Assembly (NCBI GenBank): GCA_028718265.1
Contig: JAQUMG010000108.1
Span: 1-6,271 of the forward strand
DNA from: Candidatus Omnitrophota bacterium
GTDB lineage: Bacteria; Omnitrophota; Koll11; JAHIPI01
DNA: 6,271 nucleotides
Direction: 5' to 3'
Shown: in pieces, positions 1 to 5,609 of the stretch
How positions within the stretch are numbered: the first letter of the stretch is position 1
Layout: every line of letters begins with the position of its first letter
Made by a program: the position numbers and the translations under genes
Notes under the pieces: generated by a model
Told to the model about the DNA's origin: nothing
The model's input: the letters and a program-made list of their open reading frames with translations, nothing else
The model's database searches: none

Positions 1-726
1 AAACGTCTTTGAAAGGGAGTGAAACTCAATCGCAACATCTTTCGCGCCTTCTATCTCCAGTATGCTCGGCGGCCTGAAACCGTCGAAAGCAATTTCGGAA
101 TACGCCGCATCATAGCATATGATGATGTTGTGCTTTTTAGCAAATTCGACTGCTTCTTTAAGGAATTTTTTATCGCAGACTGCGGCCGTAGGGTTATTCG
201 GATAATTAATGAATAACATTCTGGCCTTGTGCAGGAGATGGTGATTTACAGCCTTAAGGTCGGGTAAAAAGTGGTTTGTCTCAAGAAGCGGCATTGAAAT
301 GATTTCGCCGCCGGCGAAGATAGTTCCCGACCTGTAGGGCGGGTAACAAGGATCCGGCACTAATGCCATATCGCCGGGATTTATAAAAGCTAAGGGCGCG
401 TGGGCTATGCCTTCTTTTGATCCTATTAAAGGATGTATTTCGCTTTCCGGATCTAATGTGACGCCGAAGCGATTCTTATACCACTTGGCAACTGTCCCTC
501 TAAATTCGGGTAAACCCTGGTCAAGGGCATAGCGGTGCGTTGACGGGTCTTTTACCGCCCTGTTCAACGCGTCTATTATGAAATTCGGCGTCGGTATATC
601 GGGATCGCCTACGCCAAGGTCTATAATGTCGCGGCCTTCATCGCGCGCCTTCTTCTTCGCCTTATCTATCTCGACGAACAAGTACGGCGGCAGCTTCTTT
701 AATCTTTCACTATATTCAATCTTCAT
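1..726 (-). CDS. dapL: LL-diaminopimelate aminotransferase, N-terminal 242 residues (3' end outside window)
   Basis: DapL transfers an amino group from glutamate to tetrahydrodipicolinate, giving LL-diaminopimelate in one step and replacing DapD, DapC and DapE. The frame has no stop from the ATG at 726 to the window edge: 242 codons of an expected 390-410. It is a class I/II, fold-type I PLP aminotransferase. In order one sees KLPPYLF (11-17), DLGVGDPDIPTP (36-47), HRYALDQG (64-71), PLIGSKEGIAH (99-109), PDPCYPPY (124-131), INYPNNPTA (173-181; N178 is the usual PLP asparagine and A181 stands where NPTG is usual), YDAAYSE (205-211; D206 and Y209 contact PLP) and EFHSLSKTF (234-242) with the Schiff-base lysine K240. 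The GSKEGIAH and EFHSLSK motifs and the dapB neighbour point to DapL rather than a general aspartate aminotransferase. A weak AGAGA site lies 6 nt before the start. The substrate-carboxylate arginine near the C-terminus is outside the window. Confidence 0.95.
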   Translation of the reverse strand, partial: MKIEYSERLKKLPPYLFVEIDKAKKKARDEGRDIIDLGVGDPDIPTPNFIIDALNRAVKDPSTHRYALDQGLPEFRGTVAKWYKNRFGVTLDPESEIHPLIGSKEGIAHAPLAFINPGDMALVPDPCYPPYRSGTIFAGGEIISMPLLETNHFLPDLKAVNHHLLHKARMLFINYPNNPTAAVCDKKFLKEAVEFAKKHNIIICYDAAYSEIAFDGFRPPSILEIEGAKDVAIEFHSLSKTF

Positions 727-744
727 GTCATTTCTCTGAGTTAA

Positions 745-1425
745 TTATATCCCCAGCACGTCACGCATAGAATACAACCCGCTCTTCTTGTCTGCCAAAA
801 ACTTCGCGGCCTTTATGGCGCCCTCGGCAAGCGCATCGCGCGTCTTCGCGCTGTGGAAAAGCTCGACCGTTTCTGCTTCGGAATCAAACACGACTCTGTG
901 GTCCCCTACAACCTCTCCTTCGCGTATGGCTTCTATGGGTATCTCTTTGGCAGAAATCTTTCTCTCGGACGCAACAACGTCCGCAAGCCTTTTAGCCGTT
1001 CCGCTCGGTGAATCCTTTTTATGTACATGGTGGACTTCTCTTATGGAAATTTTATATTCCTTCGGCAAAGTCCGCGCCGCATCCTGGCAGAGTTTAAAAA
1101 GAAGGTTTACGCCGACGGACATGTTGGGTGCGATAACAATCGGTATATCCTTTGCCGCCTTTTTTATTGCATCATTATCTTCTTGCGAAAGGCCTGTCGT
1201 ACCTATCACCATGCTTTTTTTCAGCTTCTGCGCTATCGCGACATGCTCCGCCGTAGATTGAGGCGTTGTGAACTCTATCAGGACATCGCACTTTTTTATT
1301 TCAGGTTCGGCTTCGGTACCGATATCGAATTGGGAGACTACCTTTATATCCTTGGCCTTTTCGGCCAGGGCTATAATCCTCTTCCCCATCTTTCCGTGCG
1401 AACCCGCGACTGTAATTTTGATCAT
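745..1425 (-). CDS. dapB: 4-hydroxy-tetrahydrodipicolinate reductase, compact form
   Basis: DapB reduces the DapA product to tetrahydrodipicolinate with NAD(P)H. The N-terminal Rossmann part has ITVAGSHGKMG (4-14), a variant of the V-G-(A)-x-GRMG dinucleotide motif, then FTTP (52-55) and IGTTG (74-78). The catalytic segment EVHHVHKKDSPSGTAKRLAD (130-149) is fully canonical; by comparison with E. coli, H132 and K136 correspond to H159 and K163. The C-terminal GDHRVVF (174-180) is also typical. At 226 residues it is clearly shorter than the E. coli type (273) and close to the short Thermotoga-type DapB; the shortening lies between the nucleotide motif and the DVLIEFTTP strand. D34 at the end of the second strand, with no arginine beside it, might favour NADH over NADPH, but this is only an inference. 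The start overlaps the dapA stop as ATGA with no strong Shine-Dalgarno sequence, so translation probably depends on coupling. dapL follows after 18 nt. Confidence 0.96.
   Translation of the reverse strand: MIKITVAGSHGKMGKRIIALAEKAKDIKVVSQFDIGTEAEPEIKKCDVLIEFTTPQSTAEHVAIAQKLKKSMVIGTTGLSQEDNDAIKKAAKDIPIVIAPNMSVGVNLLFKLCQDAARTLPKEYKISIREVHHVHKKDSPSGTAKRLADVVASERKISAKEIPIEAIREGEVVGDHRVVFDSEAETVELFHSAKTRDALAEGAIKAAKFLADKKSGLYSMRDVLGI
1422..1425 (-). promoter_or_regulatory. dapA/dapB ATGA stop-start overlap
   Basis: The dapB ATG (1425-1423) shares its last two bases with the dapA TGA (1424-1422). The 20 bases upstream show only a weak purine run and no convincing Shine-Dalgarno core, so re-initiation by ribosomes finishing dapA is the likely mode of translation (inference). 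Confidence 0.6.
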
Positions 1426-2303
1426 ATCAGCTTGTAATCTTTCATCGCTTTAATCAGTTTTTCTTTATTCTCCGGCGCCATCTCGCACAGCGGCAGGCGT
1501 ATCTCCGGATCTATCATCTTCATCAACCCCATTGCTGTTTTGACCGGTATGGGATTTGTCTCTATAAACATGGATTTTGTCAGCGCCAGCATCTTATAGT
1601 GGAGCGATTCGGCTTTCTTTATGTCGCCCTTTTCGAACGCTGCGCACATATCGGCGACATCTTTCGGTATTATATTGGCAACTACCGATATTACGCCCGT
1701 TCCGCCTATAGCCATGAGCGGAAGCGTAAGTGAATCGTCTCCCGATATGAGCAGGAAATTCTTAGGGCAGAGGCTTCTTATCCTGGACATCTGGTCCAGG
1801 CTTCCGCTTGCCTCTTTTACGCCGACGATGTTTTTTACCCCTGCCAGCTTCACGAAAGTCTCCGGCTCGATATTTACGCCCGTCCTTGACGCTATATTGT
1901 AAAGGATTATCGGGATTTTTACAGACTCTGCTATCGCCTTAAAATGCAGGTACAATCCTTTTTGGGTCGGGCGGTTATAATACGGGCTTACCTGCAGAGA
2001 TGCATCAGCGCCGACTTTCTCGGCATGCTTCGTCAGCATAATCGCTTCCTCGGTCGAATTCGAGCCCGTGCCCGCAATAACCGGCACACGGCCTTTCGCA
2101 AGCTGCACTGTGAGCTCAATTACTCTGTCGTGTTCTTCGTAAGATAATGTCGGCGATTCGCCTGTCGTACCGCACGGCACAAGGGCCGTCGTACCGTTTT
2201 TTATATGGAACTCTACCAATTCCTTTAATGCCTTCTCGTCTATCTTTCCGTTCCTGAACGGCGTAACCAAAGCTACCATCGAACCCTTAAATACGTTATT
2301 CAT
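1422..2303 (-). CDS. dapA: 4-hydroxy-tetrahydrodipicolinate synthase
   Basis: DapA condenses pyruvate with aspartate semialdehyde through a lysine Schiff base, the committed step into the diaminopimelate/lysine branch. The 293-residue product has the usual length and forms a single TIM barrel of the DapA/N-acetylneuraminate lyase family. The key residues are all visible: the pyruvate-binding GTTGES at 45-50 (T46, T47), SPYYN at 106-110 with the proton-relay tyrosine, YNIASRTG at 135-142 (Y135 and substrate-carboxylate R140), and the Schiff-base K163 in VGVKEASG. The presence of the Y135/R140 pair and the dap neighbours favour DapA over other lyases of the family. YNIASRTG has Ala where YNVPSRTG-like proteins have Pro, a mild variation. 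Start choice rests on the GAGGA site 7 nt upstream and the typical FKGSMVALVTPF beginning. The TGA stop overlaps the dapB ATG. DapA is often feedback-inhibited by lysine in Gram-negative bacteria, but I cannot judge that here. Confidence 0.97.
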   Translation of the reverse strand: MNNVFKGSMVALVTPFRNGKIDEKALKELVEFHIKNGTTALVPCGTTGESPTLSYEEHDRVIELTVQLAKGRVPVIAGTGSNSTEEAIMLTKHAEKVGADASLQVSPYYNRPTQKGLYLHFKAIAESVKIPIILYNIASRTGVNIEPETFVKLAGVKNIVGVKEASGSLDQMSRIRSLCPKNFLLISGDDSLTLPLMAIGGTGVISVVANIIPKDVADMCAAFEKGDIKKAESLHYKMLALTKSMFIETNPIPVKTAMGLMKMIDPEIRLPLCEMAPENKEKLIKAMKDYKLI

Positions 2304-2310
2304 AGTCTAT

Positions 2311-2315
2311 TCCTC
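2311..2315 (-). promoter_or_regulatory. Ribosome-binding site of dapA, overlapping the dapF stop
   Basis: The minus strand reads TGAGGAATAGACTATG. The GAGGA core sits 7 nt before the dapA ATG at 2303 and shares the last two bases of the dapF TGA stop. It is one of the best Shine-Dalgarno matches in the window and supports the dapA start. Confidence 0.75.
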
Positions 2316-3132
2316 AGATTTTCAGGACCCCGTCAAACACCAGTTTAACTTCGCCCTCCATGTAAACATCTTTGTATATGCCGTTTTCCTTTTTGAAATA
2401 TATCCTCAAAACATCTTTGCCGAATGTTCTGACTACTACCGGCGGCCTGACCCTTGTTAATTCAGAGGCAATGATCGCGCTCGCCACGGCACCCGTGCCG
2501 CATGCAAGCGTCTCATCCTCTACGCCTCGTTCGTAAGTTCTTATCGAAATGCGGTGCCTGCCGTCTATCTTTACGAAATCCACATTTGCGCCGTTCGGCG
2601 CGAATGCTTCATGATGACGGATATATCTGCCGGTACTTTTCACGTCAATGCCGTCAAAACTTTTTACGATAGTCACCGCGTGAGGAACCCCGGTATTTAC
2701 AAAATTAAACGGCATCAGGCTGGTTCCAAGCGGAATAGAAATTCCAGTTTTTAAATCCTTTGGGGGAGTCATCCCTATCCTGACTCTGTTCTTCCTTACC
2801 AATGCGTTCAGGATGCCTGCCTTAGTTTCTATCGAAAGTTTATCGCCCGTAATGTCCCGGTTTGCCGCATAATACGCTATGCAGCGTGAGCCGTTTCCGC
2901 ACATACTGGCTTCGCTGCCGTCGGGATTGAATATGCGCATCGCTATATCGGCCTTATGCGAACCTTCAAGTACCAGCAGGCCGTCCGCGCCGACAGATTG
3001 CCGCCTGTCGCATATCTTTTTCGCGAATCTGGCAAGGCTTCCCACTTTACTCTCGACTTTTTTGCGGCCGTTATCCACAAGGATAAAGTCATTGCCCGTA
3101 GCAACCAATTTTGTGAATTCTATTCTGTTCAT
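2314..3132 (-). CDS. dapF: Diaminopimelate epimerase
   Basis: DapF interconverts LL- and meso-diaminopimelate without a cofactor, using two cysteines as acid and base. I chose the ATG at 3132, giving 272 residues, the normal size. The reading frame stays open upstream to an ATG at 3231, but those 33 extra codons lie wholly inside lysA and their translation resembles no DapF start. From the chosen start the protein begins MNRIEFTKLVATGNDF, matching the family N-terminus (MKFTKMHGLGNDF type). Both catalytic cysteines are present: C78 in MCGNGSRC and C211 in ETLACGTG. Other family motifs are NTGVPHAV (146-153), NGANVDFV (180-187) and YERGVEDE (200-207), marking the two pseudo-symmetric domains. 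The ATG overlaps the lysA TGA in an ATGA junction, and dapA follows after 10 nt. The gene supplies the substrate of LysA and meso-DAP for the cell wall. Confidence 0.97.
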   Translation of the reverse strand: MNRIEFTKLVATGNDFILVDNGRKKVESKVGSLARFAKKICDRRQSVGADGLLVLEGSHKADIAMRIFNPDGSEASMCGNGSRCIAYYAANRDITGDKLSIETKAGILNALVRKNRVRIGMTPPKDLKTGISIPLGTSLMPFNFVNTGVPHAVTIVKSFDGIDVKSTGRYIRHHEAFAPNGANVDFVKIDGRHRISIRTYERGVEDETLACGTGAVASAIIASELTRVRPPVVVRTFGKDVLRIYFKKENGIYKDVYMEGEVKLVFDGVLKI

Positions 3133-3144
3133 CGCAATACCCCC
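3129..3144 (-). promoter_or_regulatory. lysA/dapF ATGA overlap with a G-rich ribosome-binding site
   Basis: The minus strand has GGGGG at 3144-3140, 7 nt before the ATG at 3132, and the last three bases of ATGA are the lysA stop. This junction selects the dapF start over the in-frame ATG at 3231 and suggests stop-start translational coupling, as is common for enzymes of consecutive steps. Confidence 0.65.
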
Positions 3145-4379
3145 GGGATCACCTCTCCCCGTATCAGGTCTTCGTATCTTTCCCTCTGTCTTACTACATA
3201 AAACTTGCTGTTGATCACCATGACTTCGCACGGCCTCGGCCTCGCATTATAATTCGACGCCATGGCAAAACCGTAGGCACCTGCACTCATTACAGCTAAG
3301 ATATCGCCGCTGCGCGGCTTAGGCAGTACTCTGTCTCTGGCGAGAAAATCCCCGCTTTCACATATGGGGCCTACTACGTCATAAGTGTCTGTTTCAGCAT
3401 AATTCGCCCTGGCAACCGGCTGAATCTCGTGATACGCCTCGTAAAAACTCGGACGGATAAGGTCGTTCATGCCGGCATCGACAATCACAAATTTCTTAGT
3501 CGGCGTATTCTTTACATATACTACCGATGTCACAAGTATGCCGCTGTTGCCGGCTATAAATCTGCCCGGCTCAAGAATTATCCTGCATCCCGTCTTTTTG
3601 AGCAGAGGGACTACTGCTTCGGCAAAGTCCGCAGCCGTCTGCGGTTTTTCATTGGAATATATTATCCCGAGCCCCCCTCCTATGTTAAGAACGCGGACAT
3701 TTATCCTGGAGTTCTTAATAAATTCCAGCACCTTCCTGATCGCGGCTATATAGGGGGCGGACTCCGTTATCTGCGAACCTATATGAATATGAAGGCCTAC
3801 TATGTTCAGATTCGAATACAGGTTTGAATTATCAAATATATCTTCCGCGGTTTTAAAATCCACGCCGAACTTTGTTTCTTTTGCACCGGTGGCTATGTGC
3901 CTGTGCGTCTTAGGTTTTACGTCCGGATTTATCCGGATAGCAACGTCGACTTTTTTTGACATCTGCCTTGCAATTAAATTTATAAGCTTTAATTCCGGTA
4001 CGGATTCGACATTAAACAGGAGGATGTTTTTCCTGATCGCTTTTTCTATTTCTTCTTTCTTTTTTCCGACGCTCGCGTAAACTATCTTTCTCGGGTCGGC
4101 TTTTATCTTCATGGCCTTGTACAATTCCCCGCCGGATACTATATCGAGCCCAGCGCCTTCGTTAATAAGCGCCTTACAGACCGACAGGTTAGAGTTGGAT
4201 TTCATGGAAAAGCAGATAAGCGGGTCTATTTCCCTGAAGGCATCTTTTAATTTGCGCAAATGATCGATAAGCGTCTTATAGCTGTATAAATAAAAGGGCG
4301 TGCCTACCTTTCTCGCTATGGCCTCGACCTTTACATCTTCGCAGTACAGTATATTGTGCTTATACTGAAACTCGTGCAT
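3129..4379 (-). CDS. lysA: Diaminopimelate decarboxylase
   Basis: LysA is the PLP-dependent, fold-type III enzyme that decarboxylates meso-diaminopimelate to L-lysine, the final step of the pathway. The product is 416 residues, a normal length. The N-terminal half is the alanine-racemase-like barrel. It has the PLP lysine in CFSMKSNSN (K60), the DIVSGGEL segment (79-86), GLHIHIGSQ (195-203), the glycine loop NIGGGLG (232-238) for the PLP phosphate, and EPGR (270-273). The C-terminal beta domain has the CESGD motif (340-344), whose cysteine acts across the dimer interface in this family, and GAYGFAMASNYN (368-379) with the PLP-site tyrosine Y369. The ATG at 4379 gives MHEFQYKHNILYCEDV, matching the usual LysA beginning, and has an AGGGGA site upstream. 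The TGA stop overlaps the dapF ATG as ATGA. In this operon LysA draws on the meso-DAP made by the next gene product. Confidence 0.97.
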   Translation of the reverse strand: MHEFQYKHNILYCEDVKVEAIARKVGTPFYLYSYKTLIDHLRKLKDAFREIDPLICFSMKSNSNLSVCKALINEGAGLDIVSGGELYKAMKIKADPRKIVYASVGKKKEEIEKAIRKNILLFNVESVPELKLINLIARQMSKKVDVAIRINPDVKPKTHRHIATGAKETKFGVDFKTAEDIFDNSNLYSNLNIVGLHIHIGSQITESAPYIAAIRKVLEFIKNSRINVRVLNIGGGLGIIYSNEKPQTAADFAEAVVPLLKKTGCRIILEPGRFIAGNSGILVTSVVYVKNTPTKKFVIVDAGMNDLIRPSFYEAYHEIQPVARANYAETDTYDVVGPICESGDFLARDRVLPKPRSGDILAVMSAGAYGFAMASNYNARPRPCEVMVINSKFYVVRQRERYEDLIRGEVIPGVLR

Positions 4380-4380
4380 G

Positions 4381-5598
4381 TTATCTTATTCCCCTTTTTG
4401 CTATTTTTTTACCGACGATGTCATGAGCTTCTCTGAACGGAATATTATGCTCTCTGACTAATTTTTCGGCCAATGCGACTGCGTAAAGGTCTTCGTCCTT
4501 CAGCGCTTTTTCAATGACTCCTTCGTTAAGTCTGATCCCCTTTATAAGTTTTCCCATGATATTCAATTCGTTTTCAATTATCTCAACGGAAGAGAATAGG
4601 GGTTCCTTATCCAGCTGCATATCTCTGTTATAAGTAAGAGGCAGCCCCTTCATGGTTACTAAAATTGAGACGAGGTTTCCGTAAATTCTGCCGGTATAAC
4701 CTCTGACCAGTTCCATGAAATCGGGATTTTTCTTGTGCGGCATCATACTGCTTCCCGTGCAAAATTCCTCCGGCAGATCCACAAAATTAAATTCCTTCGT
4801 AGAATAAAGTATCATGTCTTCTGCCAATCTCGACAGATGCATCTGCAGGATGGAAATAATGCTCAGAAGCTCTATGACAAAATCCCTGTTGCTTACATCA
4901 TCAAGAGTATTTAAAGACGGCGTAAATAGCGGGCCTTTTTCGTTTTTTGCATGCTCCGCTATGGCTTTGCAATACTGCGTCTTAATAGAACTTCCCGCTA
5001 ACGCACCCGCCCCTATACTAATCTCAAGCGTTTGCAGAAAATCGGATATCCGCTTCTTGTCCCTTTCAAGCATTAAGCAAAATGCGCCCAGATAATCCCT
5101 GAAAAGCACCTTTTGCGCTCTTTGCGTATGGGTATAGCCGACTATGGAAACACTCTTATATCTCGCTGCCAGCAACTTTAAAGATTCGAGAACCCCGTCT
5201 AATGAATTACTAATGCTCCCCGCCGCATCATGGCAATATAACTTTTCATCAAAGGCGATCTGGTCATTTCTCGATCTCAGCGTGTGAAGTTTGAGTGCTA
5301 ACTTTCCGATCTTTTTTTCAATCTTATTCTGAATGTCGGTGTGTACGTCTTCCGAAGCGCTATCATATTTAAATTTTCCCTTTTTTATGTCTTCCCTTAT
5401 TTCTTTTAAGGCTTTCAGCAGCTTATTCTTTTCTGCCGGAGACAACAATTTAGCCCAGCCCAGAGCCATAGTATGTACCATAGAATGAATTATGTCATAC
5501 TTCGCTAATTTATGGTCATGTTGAATAGATTTCTGAAATTCGAAAAAATCTTTGTCTATCTCTTTCGTAAATCTCCCGCCCCATAGTTTCTTAGCCAT
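4381..5598 (-). CDS. argH: Argininosuccinate lyase, divergent and C-terminally short
   Basis: ArgH splits argininosuccinate into arginine and fumarate, the last step of arginine synthesis; family members are cytoplasmic homotetramers. The 405-residue product starts with the typical LWGGRF (5-10). It carries LHTLRSRNDQ (104-113), the histidine motif GYTHTQRAQ (154-162, H157), the fumarate lyase signature GSSMMPHKKNPD (282-293) with its catalytic serine region, and YNRDMQLDKE (323-332). The start is fixed by an AGGAG site 6 nt upstream. Two things are odd. First, the usual length is about 455-470; this protein stops shortly after FREAHDIVG (388-396), inside the C-terminal domain, and ends one base before lysA. 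Second, several near-invariant positions differ: HTL instead of HTG before RSRND, AGSSIKTQ where AGTT-PIDR-like sequence is usual, SNRD instead of SDRD, and QLDKE instead of QEDKE. The active-site core and the location after argG still argue for a true ArgH. Whether activity is normal cannot be told from sequence. Confidence 0.92.
   Translation of the reverse strand: MAKKLWGGRFTKEIDKDFFEFQKSIQHDHKLAKYDIIHSMVHTMALGWAKLLSPAEKNKLLKALKEIREDIKKGKFKYDSASEDVHTDIQNKIEKKIGKLALKLHTLRSRNDQIAFDEKLYCHDAAGSISNSLDGVLESLKLLAARYKSVSIVGYTHTQRAQKVLFRDYLGAFCLMLERDKKRISDFLQTLEISIGAGALAGSSIKTQYCKAIAEHAKNEKGPLFTPSLNTLDDVSNRDFVIELLSIISILQMHLSRLAEDMILYSTKEFNFVDLPEEFCTGSSMMPHKKNPDFMELVRGYTGRIYGNLVSILVTMKGLPLTYNRDMQLDKEPLFSSVEIIENELNIMGKLIKGIRLNEGVIEKALKDEDLYAVALAEKLVREHNIPFREAHDIVGKKIAKRGIR
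4390..4395 (-). promoter_or_regulatory. Ribosome-binding site of lysA inside the end of argH
   Basis: The minus strand reads AGGGGA, then 10 nt, then the lysA ATG at 4379. The site lies within the last codons of argH, whose TAA stop is separated from the lysA ATG by a single C. It supports the lysA start, and with it the view that argH really ends here, because lysA-specific sequence begins at once. Confidence 0.65.
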
Positions 5599-5604
5599 GT
5601 CAAT

Positions 5605-5609
5605 CTCCT
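5605..5609 (-). promoter_or_regulatory. Ribosome-binding site of argH, overlapping the argG stop
   Basis: On the minus strand the sequence reads TAGGAGATTGACATG. The AGGAG core lies 6 nt before the argH ATG at 5598, and its first two bases belong to the argG TAG stop codon. This supports the argH start and suggests that ribosomes ending argG help start argH. Confidence 0.75.

Noticed and set aside
19..216. Plus-strand 65-codon open frame near the window start
   Set aside because: It lies opposite dapL, whose PLP motifs are clear on the minus strand, and has no convincing ribosome-binding site or family resemblance.
727..744. Riboswitch, attenuator or promoter between dapB and dapL
   Set aside because: The gap is only 18 nt, far too short for a lysine riboswitch or a promoter, and shows no such motif.
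788..1453. Plus-strand open frames opposite dapB
   Set aside because: They are antisense shadows of a well-supported gene, overlap each other in different frames, and show no recognisable domain.
1782..1800. Perfect 7-bp inverted repeat CCTGGAC/GTCCAGG with a 5-nt loop
   Set aside because: It lies in the middle of dapA coding sequence, has no T-run after it on either strand, and is short enough to arise by chance; it is not a credible terminator.
1621..2147. Plus-strand open frames opposite dapA
   Set aside because: Antisense shadows; the minus strand carries all DapA active-site motifs and these frames show no protein-like motifs.
3133..3231. In-frame upstream extension of dapF by 33 codons to an ATG at 3231
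   Set aside because: The extension lies wholly inside lysA and resembles no DapF N-terminus; the ATG at 3132 has the family's N-terminal sequence, a G-rich ribosome-binding site and the ATGA overlap.
4396..4412. Possible programmed or accidental frameshift at the A-run near the end of argH
   Set aside because: Neither alternative frame restores ArgH-like sequence: one stops at once and the other gives a short unrelated peptide before stopping inside lysA.
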